A DNA stretch of 64,000 nucleotides, from the NCBI RefSeq assembly GCF_022008365.1, contig NZ_JAIRBA010000001.1:62001-126000 (forward strand), read 5' to 3'. The stretch is from Aequorivita vitellina (GTDB taxonomy: Bacteria > Bacteroidota > Bacteroidia > Flavobacteriales > Flavobacteriaceae). Position 1 is the stretch's first letter. The number at the start of each line of letters is the position of its first letter. The notes under the pieces were generated by a model. That model was not told the origin of the DNA. It saw only the letters and a program-made list of their open reading frames with translations, and searched no databases. The translations under genes and the position numbers were made by a program. Below are positions 1 to 7,748 of the stretch, one piece after another.

Positions 1-369
1 AATTGAAGCGTCCAATTCGTTGGAACCTTCGTGTGTAAAAACGGCTCCTTTTCCTGCGTTAAAAAGTGGCGAATCTTCCATTACATTAATTGTATGTGTA
101 ACCGCTTCTAAGGAAGTACCCCCATTTTTTAAAATTTCGTAACCTGTTTTAACAGCCTCTTCCAATTTTAACATATAAGCGGCCTCGAGTGAATCGCTCA
201 TATTCTCTTTTAATATGGTTCCGGCACCTCCGTGAATGACGATTCCGAAGTTTTCTGTCGTTTTTTCAGATTTTTTAGACGAAGAATACATCGATGAAGT
301 GTCATTTTCGACGTTTTTACAACCGATAAACAGAAAAATTATGTTAAATAATGTTAAAATTTTAATCAT
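1..369 (-). CDS. Isoaspartyl peptidase / L-asparaginase (Ntn-hydrolase), 3' part outside window
   Basis: The first 123 residues of a plant-type asparaginase / beta-aspartyl peptidase are present; the rest, including the autocleavage threonine, lies beyond the window edge. The family hydrolyses isoaspartyl dipeptides and asparagine after self-cleavage into two subunits. The N-terminus has a hydrophobic stretch ending in a lipobox (FIGC, Cys17), so the protein is probably an exported lipoprotein. The family hallmark VIHGGAGTI lies at about residues 44-52, and FNAGKGAVFTHEG near residue 101 fits the second conserved block. The start is ATG at 367-369 on the complement. It is divergent from the CAP-domain gene and shares the 370-574 intergenic region with it. 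Confidence 0.88.
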   Translation of the reverse strand, partial: MIKILTLFNIIFLFIGCKNVENDTSSMYSSSKKSEKTTENFGIVIHGGAGTILKENMSDSLEAAYMLKLEEAVKTGYEILKNGGTSLEAVTHTINVMEDSPLFNAGKGAVFTHEGSNELDASI

Positions 370-528
370 GGCTATTATTTTTATTTTGGTAATATAAAAG
401 ATAAAAAATACAATGTTTATAGGAGCTAAGCGAATAATTAATTAATATTTCGAATTACAAAAAGCTTCGTTTTATCGATTAAGTGCAACTTAATTCCGAT
501 AAAGTGCATTTTTATTGAATAATTATTA

Positions 529-536
529 TATATTTG
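529..536 (+). promoter_or_regulatory. Bacteroidota -7 element (TATATTTG)
   Basis: TATATTTG fits the TAnnTTTG -7 consensus of Bacteroidota. It lies 38 bases before the CAP-gene ATG at 575, and a reading-frame start at 515 would lie upstream of it, so it helps to decide the start codon. No clear -33 TTG is seen at the expected distance. Confidence 0.55.
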
Positions 537-574
537 TCTCAACATCATGCCCCAAATTTGATGTCCCTAAAATT

Positions 575-1084
575 ATGAAACTACTTAAAAGCAACCTACT
601 TGTTTTGGCATTAATATGCCTCGTATTAACTTCTTGCTCTAAAGAAGATTCTGTTGAAGTTGAAACCGCTAAATACGATATTGATTTAGCCTTAGCCCAA
701 AAGAACGATACGTTTATGTCTAATGAAATTTTAAGATTAGTAAACGATCATCGAGCTTCAATTGGTCTTTCAACTCTTAAAATAGACAGTCAGTATGCTT
801 CTGCCTTTGCTGTTGATCACACAGATTACATGATTGAAAAGGAAAAAATAAACCATGACAACTTTGGATATCGTTCTGAAGGAATAAAATTTCACGATAA
901 CGCTAAAGTTGTTGGCGAAAATGTAGCTTATGGATATGATACTGCCGAAGATGTAGTAAACGCTTGGTTAAAAAGTCCGGGACATAAAGCTATTATTGAA
1001 GGTAACTACACACACACTGGATTTGGCGTAATGAAGTGCCCCAAAGGCCGTACGTACTTCACCCAGTTATTTTACAGAAAGTAA
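575..1084 (+). CDS. CAP-domain (SCP/PR-1, YkwD-like) lipoprotein
   Basis: This is a 169-residue exported lipoprotein: a hydrophobic signal runs to a lipobox ending LTSC, with Cys21 as the lipidation site. Residues about 50-165 form a CAP domain, shown by VDHTDYM, the GENVAYG block, WLKSPGHKAII and THTGFGV, which supply the conserved His/Glu/His cluster of this fold. Bacterial CAP proteins are common at the cell surface but their substrates are mostly unknown, so no reaction is claimed. The frame stays open upstream to 515, but the ATG at 575 gives a clean signal peptide and follows the -7 element at 529-536. The gene stands alone; the next gene has its own upstream signals. Confidence 0.87.
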   Translation: MKLLKSNLLVLALICLVLTSCSKEDSVEVETAKYDIDLALAQKNDTFMSNEILRLVNDHRASIGLSTLKIDSQYASAFAVDHTDYMIEKEKINHDNFGYRSEGIKFHDNAKVVGENVAYGYDTAEDVVNAWLKSPGHKAIIEGNYTHTGFGVMKCPKGRTYFTQLFYRK

Positions 1085-1114
1085 CCCCCACTTCCCTTTT
1101 TCTATTAGCTCATT

Positions 1115-1151
1115 TTGCCGTATTTTTACGTAACATTTAAAAATACGGCAA
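1115..1151 (+). promoter_or_regulatory. 14-bp perfect inverted repeat abutting the dioxygenase start codon
   Basis: The arms 1115-1128 (TTGCCGTATTTTTA) and 1138-1151 are exact reverse complements around a 9-base centre. The right arm ends on the A of the ATG at 1151. The left arm contains TATTTTTA, close to the -7 consensus. It could be an operator across the promoter, or an RNA hairpin masking translation initiation if transcription begins further upstream. It also lies just after the CAP gene, but there is no T-run after the hairpin, so a terminator role is less likely. Confidence 0.6.
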
Positions 1152-1693
1152 TGACTATTAAAAAACCTTTCAACCTAAATAAGTGGATTGAAGAAAACCG
1201 AGACCTACTAAAACCACCGGTTGGCAACAAAAATTTATACGTAGAATCTGATGATTATATCGTAATGGTCGTAGCCGGTCCCAATGCCAGAAAAGATTAT
1301 CACTACAACGAAACTGAAGAACTTTTTTATCAGCTTGAAGGAAATATTCAAGTTGCAATTCAGGAAAATGGAGAGAAAAAAGTAATGAAACTCGGTCCCG
1401 GCGATATGTATCTCCACCCTGCCAAAGTACCACATTCTCCAGCGAGATGCGAAGGCTCCATAGGTCTTGTTATTGAAAGAAAACGTACCGACCTAGAAGG
1501 GAAAGATGGCCTTCTTTGGTTTTGCGACAATTGCAATAATAAATTATACGAAGTATATTTTCCGCTAAGCAATATTGAAACAGATTTTCTAAAACATTTT
1601 AAACATTTCTACACTAGCGAAGAATTACGCACTTGCGATAAATGTAGCGCTGTTATGGAAGCAGATGCACGATTTACAGCTAATGAAAGTTGA
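1151..1693 (+). CDS. nbaC: 3-hydroxyanthranilate 3,4-dioxygenase
   Basis: This 180-residue cupin dioxygenase opens the ring of 3-hydroxyanthranilate in the kynurenine route from tryptophan to quinolinate (NAD) or catabolism. All expected residues line up with the structurally characterised bacterial enzyme: iron ligands His51, Glu57 and His95, substrate-site Arg47, Arg99 and Glu110, and a C-terminal rubredoxin-like metal site with Cys125, Cys128, Cys162 and Cys165. The four-cysteine tail is typical of bacterial and fungal forms. The ATG at 1151 is chosen because upstream codons run into the inverted repeat. No other kynurenine gene is visible in the window. The next gene is an aldehyde dehydrogenase, but of the lysine type. 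Confidence 0.95.
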   Translation: MTIKKPFNLNKWIEENRDLLKPPVGNKNLYVESDDYIVMVVAGPNARKDYHYNETEELFYQLEGNIQVAIQENGEKKVMKLGPGDMYLHPAKVPHSPARCEGSIGLVIERKRTDLEGKDGLLWFCDNCNNKLYEVYFPLSNIETDFLKHFKHFYTSEELRTCDKCSAVMEADARFTANES

Positions 1694-1885
1694 AATCTTT
1701 TCATCTGAATTTAAACGCTATCGCAAGCACTCGTTCATTGCTGAAATTTTAAAGAGAAAAGCTTGTAAATCCTAATTATTACTTTCTTTTTAATTTATGA
1801 GTGTTTCAATGGCAACATCTTATGCTTCTTTTGATGGCTATTTTGACAAAGCATATTGCTCAAAAAATTGTTGTGACAATCAATT

Positions 1886-1915
1886 TTTGTAAAGCTTTCA
1901 TAATTGCTACCTTTG
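1886..1915 (+). promoter_or_regulatory. Bacteroidota promoter (TTTG, 18-base spacer, TACCTTTG)
   Basis: TTTG at 1886-1889 and TACCTTTG at 1908-1915 match the -33 and -7 elements of the Bacteroidota primary sigma factor, with an 18-base spacer. The aldehyde dehydrogenase ATG at 1952 lies 36 bases downstream, while an in-frame start at 1904 would overlap the promoter and is therefore rejected. Confidence 0.68.
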
Positions 1916-1951
1916 CGCTTTATAAATTTTCGAATAAAAAATCATAAATAT

Positions 1952-3505
1952 ATGCAAGCAACAACCACTAGCTTCGGGATTGAAGAAGCGTTGGAACAAT
2001 TAGGAATTAATAAAACAAATCTTGGAACTTCCACCGGAAGTGAATGGTTTTCAAATGGGGAGGAAATTTCTTCCGTTTCCCCGGTTGATGGCCAACTTAT
2101 TGCAAAAGTGAGCACAACTTCCAAAGAAGACTACGAAAAAGTAATGGCCAGTGCTACCTCGGCATTTAAGGATTGGAGAGTTAAGCCCGCACCCCAAAGA
2201 GGAGAAATTGTACGTCAATTTGGTGAAGAATTGCGCAGGTTAAAGGAGCCATTAGGAAAATTGGTTTCCTACGAAATGGGAAAAAGCTATCAAGAAGGTC
2301 TGGGTGAAGTACAGGAAATGATTGATATCTGCGATTTTGCAGTAGGTCTTTCACGCCAACTTCACGGTTTAACGATGCACAGTGAGCGTCCGGGTCACAG
2401 AATGTACGAACAATATCACCCACTTGGGGTTGTTGGTATTATTTCGGCCTTTAACTTTCCAGTAGCCGTTTGGGCTTGGAACACAGCATTGGCCTGGGTT
2501 TGTGGAGACGTTTGCGTTTGGAAACCTTCAGAAAAAACTCCGTTAACGGGAGTGGCTTGTCAAAAAATTGCTGCAAAGGTTTTTGCGGATAACGATTTGC
2601 CAGAAGGTATTTCTTGCCTTATCAATGGCGACTATAAAGTTGGCGAAATGATGACCAACGACAAGCGCGTGCCTTTAATTTCGGCGACAGGATCAATTAG
2701 AATGGGTAAAATCGTTGCTCAAGCTGTTGCAGCGCGTTTAGGAAAATCGCTTCTTGAACTCGGTGGAAACAATGCAATAATTGTAACGCCAGATGCAGAT
2801 ATTAAAATGACCGTAATCGGTGCCGTATTTGGCGCTGTTGGAACTGCAGGACAACGTTGTACTTCAACCAGAAGATTGATTATTCACGAAAGCATTTACG
2901 ATAAGGTTAAAGATGCTGTTGTTGCAGCTTATAACCAGCTTCGCATCGGTAATCCTTTAGATGAAAACAATCACGTAGGACCACTCATTGATAAAGATGC
3001 TGTAAAAAATTACCAAAATGCACTTGAAAAAGTTGTAGAAGAAGGTGGTAAAATTATTGTTGAAGGCGGCGTACTTGAAGGTGAAGGTTACGAAAGTGGA
3101 TGCTACGTAAAACCAGCAATTGCAGAAGCAGAAAACAGTTATGAAATTGTACAGCACGAAACTTTTGGACCTGTATTATATATGATGAAATACAGCGGCA
3201 ACGTTGAAAATGCACTTGAACTTCAAAATGGCGTTGTACAAGGACTTTCATCTGCAATTATGACTAACAATTTACGCGAAGCAGAACGTTTCTTATCTGT
3301 ACAAGGATCTGATTGCGGAATTGCAAACGTAAATATAGGTACGAGCGGTGCTGAAATTGGCGGTGCTTTTGGTGGCGAAAAAGAAACTGGCGGTGGCCGC
3401 GAAAGTGGAAGCGACGCTTGGAAAATCTATATGCGCAGACAAACAAATACAATCAATTATACTACTGAGCTTCCTTTAGCGCAAGGTATTAAGTTTGATT
3501 TGTAA
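1952..3505 (+). CDS. Aldehyde dehydrogenase, antiquitin (ALDH7) type; probable 2-aminoadipate semialdehyde dehydrogenase
   Basis: A 517-residue NAD-dependent aldehyde dehydrogenase. The catalytic glutamate lies in ELGGNNAIIV (about Glu269) and the nucleophile in GQRCTS (about Cys303). The ELGGNN sequence, with Asn after the glycines, marks the ALDH7/antiquitin group, which oxidises alpha-aminoadipate semialdehyde (in equilibrium with piperideine-6-carboxylate) in lysine degradation and also detoxifies other aldehydes. Length fits the family. The start is set by the promoter at 1886-1915. It sits behind a tryptophan-pathway dioxygenase, but the sequence class argues against an aminomuconate semialdehyde dehydrogenase. 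A strong terminator follows. Confidence 0.88.
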   Translation: MQATTTSFGIEEALEQLGINKTNLGTSTGSEWFSNGEEISSVSPVDGQLIAKVSTTSKEDYEKVMASATSAFKDWRVKPAPQRGEIVRQFGEELRRLKEPLGKLVSYEMGKSYQEGLGEVQEMIDICDFAVGLSRQLHGLTMHSERPGHRMYEQYHPLGVVGIISAFNFPVAVWAWNTALAWVCGDVCVWKPSEKTPLTGVACQKIAAKVFADNDLPEGISCLINGDYKVGEMMTNDKRVPLISATGSIRMGKIVAQAVAARLGKSLLELGGNNAIIVTPDADIKMTVIGAVFGAVGTAGQRCTSTRRLIIHESIYDKVKDAVVAAYNQLRIGNPLDENNHVGPLIDKDAVKNYQNALEKVVEEGGKIIVEGGVLEGEGYESGCYVKPAIAEAENSYEIVQHETFGPVLYMMKYSGNVENALELQNGVVQGLSSAIMTNNLREAERFLSVQGSDCGIANVNIGTSGAEIGGAFGGEKETGGGRESGSDAWKIYMRRQTNTINYTTELPLAQGIKFDL

Positions 3506-3506
3506 T

Positions 3507-3657
3507 AGCCCCCTAACCCCCGAAGAGGGAACTGTTATGGACACGAATTAAAAAACCTCACAGGTCTTAAAGACCTGTGAGGTTTTTTCTTAAGTTACAG
3601 TCTCCTTCCCTTCTGGGAGGTTGGGTGGGGCTTCCCCCCTTCGGGGGTTAGGGGGCT
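3507..3657. repeat. REP-like GC-rich inverted repeat with nested hairpins
   Basis: The 19-bp arms at 3507-3525 (AGCCCCCTAACCCCCGAAG) and 3639-3657 are exact reverse complements and are far richer in G+C than their surroundings. Between them sit a terminator hairpin (3550-3588) and a second G/C-rich stretch. The arrangement resembles REP/BIME-type intergenic repeats. It lies between convergent genes, and the right arm ends on the first base of the desaturase stop codon. Confidence 0.72.
3550..3588. terminator. Bidirectional rho-independent terminator
   Basis: The near-perfect palindrome AAAAAACCTCACAGGTCTT / AAGACCTGTGAGGTTTTTT (arms 3550-3568 and 3570-3588) has a G+C-containing stem flanked by A and T runs, so it can stop transcription from both converging genes. 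A variant of the same core occurs at 50249-50281. Confidence 0.8.
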
Positions 3658-4646
3658 TACACTATTCCATTAGGCTCAACCCATTTAAACCGATTGGCAT
3701 CCTGCGGAATTTTAATTCTATCGGCAATTCGAAGCATTCTTGATGGTAATTTTAACAAATAGTCACGAGCTTTTTCAGCTTCATCGGTAAGGTTTGAGAT
3801 TTTTGAAATTTCCCAATGGGCATTTAATTTTTCAAGAATATCAATATAATCGTAAGTTGTATAAACGCCCAAGCGCTGCGCTGCGTTGCTAAAATCGTCA
3901 AAAGCCGAAGCCATTTTTCCGCCACTTTGACGAAGGTTTTGGGCAGGCATGATAATTTTTTTCTGCATCATATCTGCAAATGCGAGCATCATTTCACTTG
4001 CATCATAATCAAAAATGGTTTTTACAAAATGACGATAAGCCAAATGATGGCGCATTTCATCGCCAGCAATAAGATTGCACATTTTTGCAAGCGACTTATT
4101 TCCTTTTTTCTTAGCTATTTTCCCCACCCGACTATGCGAAATATTAGTGGCAAGTTCTTGAAAACTGGTATAGATAAAATTTCTATACGGATCACGGCCG
4201 GTTCCTACTTCAAAACCGTCGTTGATTAAATGTTGTGTGGTTATTTCAACTTCCCTCATATTTACCCTTCCAGATAAATACAAATATTTATTCAAGGTAT
4301 CGCCGTGGCGGTTTTCCTCTCCCGTCCATTGGCGAATCCATTTGCTCCAGCTATTTCGGCCGTGCTGGTCTATGCCTTCCATATCCATCAACCAACTCTC
4401 GTAGGTTGGCAATGCTTCTTCTGTAACCATATCGCCTACAAGAACAATCCAAAAATCATAGCCCAGTTCTTTGGCTTCTTCACGAATTTGGGTTACTTCT
4501 TCCATATAATTTTCAGCTTGAAAATTGGGAAGTAGATCGGTGGGTTGCCAAATTTCTTCAACTGGAATAAGATATTGATTTATAAAACTATCAACATCCT
4601 TTTCAATGGTCTGCATTACTTCAAGTCGTATATTTTTATGTGCCAT
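3657..4646 (-). CDS. Acyl-ACP desaturase (soluble diiron fatty-acid desaturase)
   Basis: This 329-residue protein belongs to the soluble ferritin-like stearoyl-ACP desaturase family, which inserts a cis double bond into acyl chains on acyl carrier protein using oxygen and reduced ferredoxin. The diiron ligands are visible in order: Glu77 (TEEALP), Glu111 and His114 (EENRHGD), Glu164 (SFQELAT), Glu197 and His200 (GDEMRH). Length agrees with bacterial members. A -7 element lies 23 bases before the ATG. The gene is separated from its neighbours by promoter-sized gaps and is probably monocistronic. Its role here is likely membrane-fluidity control. Confidence 0.93.
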   Translation of the reverse strand: MAHKNIRLEVMQTIEKDVDSFINQYLIPVEEIWQPTDLLPNFQAENYMEEVTQIREEAKELGYDFWIVLVGDMVTEEALPTYESWLMDMEGIDQHGRNSWSKWIRQWTGEENRHGDTLNKYLYLSGRVNMREVEITTQHLINDGFEVGTGRDPYRNFIYTSFQELATNISHSRVGKIAKKKGNKSLAKMCNLIAGDEMRHHLAYRHFVKTIFDYDASEMMLAFADMMQKKIIMPAQNLRQSGGKMASAFDDFSNAAQRLGVYTTYDYIDILEKLNAHWEISKISNLTDEAEKARDYLLKLPSRMLRIADRIKIPQDANRFKWVEPNGIV

Positions 4647-4669
4647 GGATTTATATTTAGAGCTAACTA

Positions 4670-4677
4670 CAAATATA
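4670..4677 (-). promoter_or_regulatory. -7 element (TATATTTG) for the desaturase
   Basis: On the complement, TATATTTG matches TAnnTTTG and lies 23 bases before the desaturase ATG at 4646. Confidence 0.55.
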
Positions 4678-4711
4678 AGGACTGTGCAGCGGAATTTGTT
4701 ATAAAGAAATA

Positions 4712-5437
4712 TTAATTCCTGCCAATTTCGTTTGGGTAAAACCTATAAACTGGATCACTCTGCCAAATCTCTTTAGTATCTACATTGAGCATAGTGATTT
4801 TTCCTTTGAATGCAGCCCCAGTATCAACATTCCAAACATTGGCAAAGTTTGCCGGCACGTCGTGCCCAACGCGTGTTACAGGTGTATGACCAATATAAAT
4901 TTCTTTAAAAAGCTTTAGTCGTTTGGGGTATTTATCATCTGTTTCGGCAAGTGAAGCATCCATTGCACAAACCATTTCCCAAAGGGTTCGGTCCCAATAT
5001 ACCGTGTTGGGATAATATTCATGTTGCGGTCCATGTTGATTGGTAAACCCTGCATGCAAATAAAGCCGGTTTTTGTCATCTACGTGGTAATTGGTCAAGT
5101 TTTCTAAAAAACGAATGTGAATTCCCTTTTTGGTTTTCGACAAATTTGAATAACTGTCAACACTACTCTGCCCGCCTTGATTGAGCCACATGGGGTTTTT
5201 ATCCCCAGTTTTTAAATAATTATACAATAGCTCATCGTGGTTTCCGCGAAGAAAGACGCATTCATGTTCCTGAGAAAAATTGATTAAATACGAAATTACT
5301 CCGGCAGATTCACTCCATCCATCTACATAATCGCCCACGAAAATATATTTTGTGTCTGAAGGAAGGTTAGCAGTTTCAAGCAATTGTTCCAATGCTTTTA
5401 ATCCTCCGTGAATATCTCCTATTACAACTGTTTCCAT
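4712..5437 (-). CDS. Calcineurin-like metallophosphoesterase (serine/threonine protein phosphatase family)
   Basis: A 241-residue metallophosphoesterase with the family motifs in order: GDIHGG (residues 7-12), GDYVDG (35-40), GNHDE (65-69), then the later metal-binding histidines in YLHAGF and IGHTPV. It is cytoplasmic, with no signal peptide. Relatives include PrpE-type protein phosphatases and ApaH-type dinucleotide hydrolases; the sequence does not separate these, so the substrate is left open. It starts 275 bases after the desaturase gene on the same strand, and no sharp promoter consensus is seen directly before it. Confidence 0.88.
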   Translation of the reverse strand: METVVIGDIHGGLKALEQLLETANLPSDTKYIFVGDYVDGWSESAGVISYLINFSQEHECVFLRGNHDELLYNYLKTGDKNPMWLNQGGQSSVDSYSNLSKTKKGIHIRFLENLTNYHVDDKNRLYLHAGFTNQHGPQHEYYPNTVYWDRTLWEMVCAMDASLAETDDKYPKRLKLFKEIYIGHTPVTRVGHDVPANFANVWNVDTGAAFKGKITMLNVDTKEIWQSDPVYRFYPNEIGRN

Positions 5438-5521
5438 TTTGAAAATATAATGAATTCTATAGTTGAAATAGTTAATAATTTTATAAAACGATTCAATTAC
5501 AATCTCTCAAGCTAAATTGAT

Positions 5522-6523
5522 TTATTTCTTAATGAATTTCAAATTATTTGGCTTTCCTTCTTTTGAAGAAAGTTTCAAAAAATACAAGCCGGAACTCAAG
5601 GTTGAAATATCAATCTCTTCAGAAATGTTATTCAATTTTTGAATCAACTTTCCGTGAATTGAAAAAATTTGAAGCAATTCTATTTCCGAAGTATTTCCGC
5701 TCAAATAAAGTTTATCTGAAGTGGGGTTTGGATAAATTGAGAGTTTAGCAATGTCATTTTCTAAAACGTCTAAAACAGTAACTTCACAATTCTCCGAAAC
5801 CTGAATGTCCCAAGTTTTACTCAAATAACAACCCACAGGACAATCCCCGGCGAATATTCCAAAAGTAAAAATATCTTCATTTATAACAATATTGCATACT
5901 TCAACAAATTCGCCGGGTTCCAACTCGTACGGTATTCCGGTATAATTAAATCTTGCTTCAATAGGAATATAAGTTCCTACATAAAATACGTCGGGCACGG
6001 CTTCAAAATCGTCAACGAGTGCGCTAACGTTTAAAAAATCATATCCCGTTTCAATATAGAAACCTGTAAAACTGGAGAGGACAATATATTCTGAAATTGA
6101 AAACTGATAGGTCGTCATTAAATTATCCAATGCCGCAACTCCCGAAACACCTGTATTTTTAAAATCTTCGAGCCAAGGCGTTGTATTATCAACAGCAAAC
6201 TCCAACTGTTTAGAAGGAGTAATCGGTGGACCGCCCTCAGGATTTACGTGTATTTTAAACTCATTAAACAACGAATCAATTACTGGGTGATTTGTGGGGT
6301 TTTCATAAATGGCCGAAAGCTTTTCCAAATAGGGTGTCAGTCGCGTTTCATTTATAAATGGATTGTCAAAATCGGGATCTGCAGGATTTTCTAAAATATC
6401 ACGTAGTAAAAGAAATTTCGCATCTCTTTCATAATTTGTTTGAATCCACGGGTCAATGGTGCATTGCGAAAAACCCTGAAATTCAGTAATAATCATTAGT
6501 AGAAGAAAGATTGTTTTTTTCAT
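5522..6523 (-). CDS. Exported protein with type IX secretion C-terminal sorting domain
   Basis: The 333-residue protein has an N-terminal signal peptide (hydrophobic residues 4-17, probable cleavage after FSQ) and a C-terminal type A T9SS sorting domain of about 75 residues, recognisable from LSIYPNPTSDKLYLSG, the ISTLSSGLYFLKL stretch and the basic end. The domain directs passage through the outer membrane by the Por/T9SS machinery and is then usually removed. The central 230 residues do not match a family I recognise; there are scattered cysteines (CTID, CNIV, CPVGC) but no catalytic motif. The gene is isolated on the minus strand between unrelated genes. Confidence 0.85.
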   Translation of the reverse strand: MKKTIFLLLMIITEFQGFSQCTIDPWIQTNYERDAKFLLLRDILENPADPDFDNPFINETRLTPYLEKLSAIYENPTNHPVIDSLFNEFKIHVNPEGGPPITPSKQLEFAVDNTTPWLEDFKNTGVSGVAALDNLMTTYQFSISEYIVLSSFTGFYIETGYDFLNVSALVDDFEAVPDVFYVGTYIPIEARFNYTGIPYELEPGEFVEVCNIVINEDIFTFGIFAGDCPVGCYLSKTWDIQVSENCEVTVLDVLENDIAKLSIYPNPTSDKLYLSGNTSEIELLQIFSIHGKLIQKLNNISEEIDISTLSSGLYFLKLSSKEGKPNNLKFIKK

Positions 6524-6558
6524 AATTTGAAAAACTGACCCTTATAAAGTTACAAAAA

Positions 6559-7695
6559 TTAATTATAACTAACCTTCCTTAAAATGCGAAGCGACTCCTT
6601 TGAAAGTTGATATGCTTCCTCGTGGGAGTCACGTAAAAAATCTTTGGCCTCCTGCAACTTGTCTTTCGCCTCTTCAAAATTGTTTAAATAGCAGATTAAA
6701 TATGTTGACGGAAGATTTCGCAAATCTTTTACTTCGGAAGCATTTAGTGGAATTTTCTTTTTCAGTTTTTCAAGCACCGCGTTGTTCGAATTATAAATAT
6801 GAAAAAGTGTTTTTTTATTGAATTTAGGTGCTTCAAAAATTAGTTTTGAATCCATTTGATACGAACCGTTTTCTTTAAAGTGAATTGTTAACTCTTCCAA
6901 CGGATAATATTTAAATTGCTCATTCAAACCTAAATGTACATATTCTACGGTTCTAAAATAATCGTCGGTAAACTCAATACTTACTTCATCTAAAGCCGAA
7001 TAAAATAGACGCACCTGCTCGTTTATAAGTTCAATATCAACTCGAGAATAATACGTTTTGTCCTTTATTTTTTTGAGATTTCCCGCCCAGCAAAGCACAA
7101 ACTGCTCCTTATAAACTTTATAGTGGCTTTCTAAATCTTTGTGCCGCTGGTTAATAAAATCCATTACGCCATCAAGTGTCAATTCAATATTGTTTTTGGC
7201 GGCGTTTTCGATGGATTTTACGATTTCAGAATTAACGTCTTTTATTTCAATATCAAAATCTTTCGGCATCGAAATACTACCATCGCGAAGAAAAATAGAG
7301 CCGCCCCAATACTTCCAAATATTTTTGCGCAACGAAGTTATCTTTCCATTCGGTCTAATTGTAACCAAACCCACCACCTTATCTGAAGGTAAATTTGGAA
7401 ATGCCACGTTTTCATAAATTATCAACGGCGCATTGGTAAGATAAGCATTCACCAAATTTTGAATCTTGCTGTCGTCAAAAAAATCTACGCCTCTAATTTC
7501 GTTGGTTTCATCTTCAACGCCAATCACGATAAACGAATTATTTGCCGGATTGCTATTGCTGAGCGCGCAAATATGTTTTAAAAATTTCGCCTTTCCCTCT
7601 TTATTGCCAAGATCAATTTTTCGCTTTTTATCATAAAAACTGCTCTCGTCATTATGGGCGAGTAGGTTTTTTATTAAAAGTCGTTTGTTGATCAT
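6559..7695 (-). CDS. AlbA_2 (Schlafen AAA_4-like) domain protein
   Basis: A 378-residue protein whose N-terminal 150 residues match the AlbA_2 fold: a beginning of the type ESSFYDKK, followed by KEGKAKFLKHICALSNSNP and FIVIGVEDETNEIRGVD. Such proteins are annotated as putative DNA-binding or transcription regulators and in some contexts belong to defence loci; their biochemistry is poorly known. The C-terminal half is helical and charged, without a recognised domain. There is no partner gene suggesting a defence system here; both flanking genes are housekeeping-type. A GC-rich hairpin repeat lies immediately before the start codon. Confidence 0.72.
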   Translation of the reverse strand: MINKRLLIKNLLAHNDESSFYDKKRKIDLGNKEGKAKFLKHICALSNSNPANNSFIVIGVEDETNEIRGVDFFDDSKIQNLVNAYLTNAPLIIYENVAFPNLPSDKVVGLVTIRPNGKITSLRKNIWKYWGGSIFLRDGSISMPKDFDIEIKDVNSEIVKSIENAAKNNIELTLDGVMDFINQRHKDLESHYKVYKEQFVLCWAGNLKKIKDKTYYSRVDIELINEQVRLFYSALDEVSIEFTDDYFRTVEYVHLGLNEQFKYYPLEELTIHFKENGSYQMDSKLIFEAPKFNKKTLFHIYNSNNAVLEKLKKKIPLNASEVKDLRNLPSTYLICYLNNFEEAKDKLQEAKDFLRDSHEEAYQLSKESLRILRKVSYN

Positions 7696-7696
7696 A

Positions 7697-7716
7697 ATTC
7701 CCGCGCAGGCGGGAAT
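7697..7716. repeat. Short GC-rich palindrome before the AlbA_2 gene
   Basis: ATTCCCGC / GCGGGAAT arms (7697-7704 and 7709-7716) form a perfect 8-bp stem around GCAG. It starts one base beyond the AlbA_2 start codon and would lie in its leader. The type resembles dispersed short palindromic repeats found in many genomes. Confidence 0.55.
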
Positions 7717-7748
7717 CTCCTTTTCCCAACCTGCAAATTTTTAATCGG

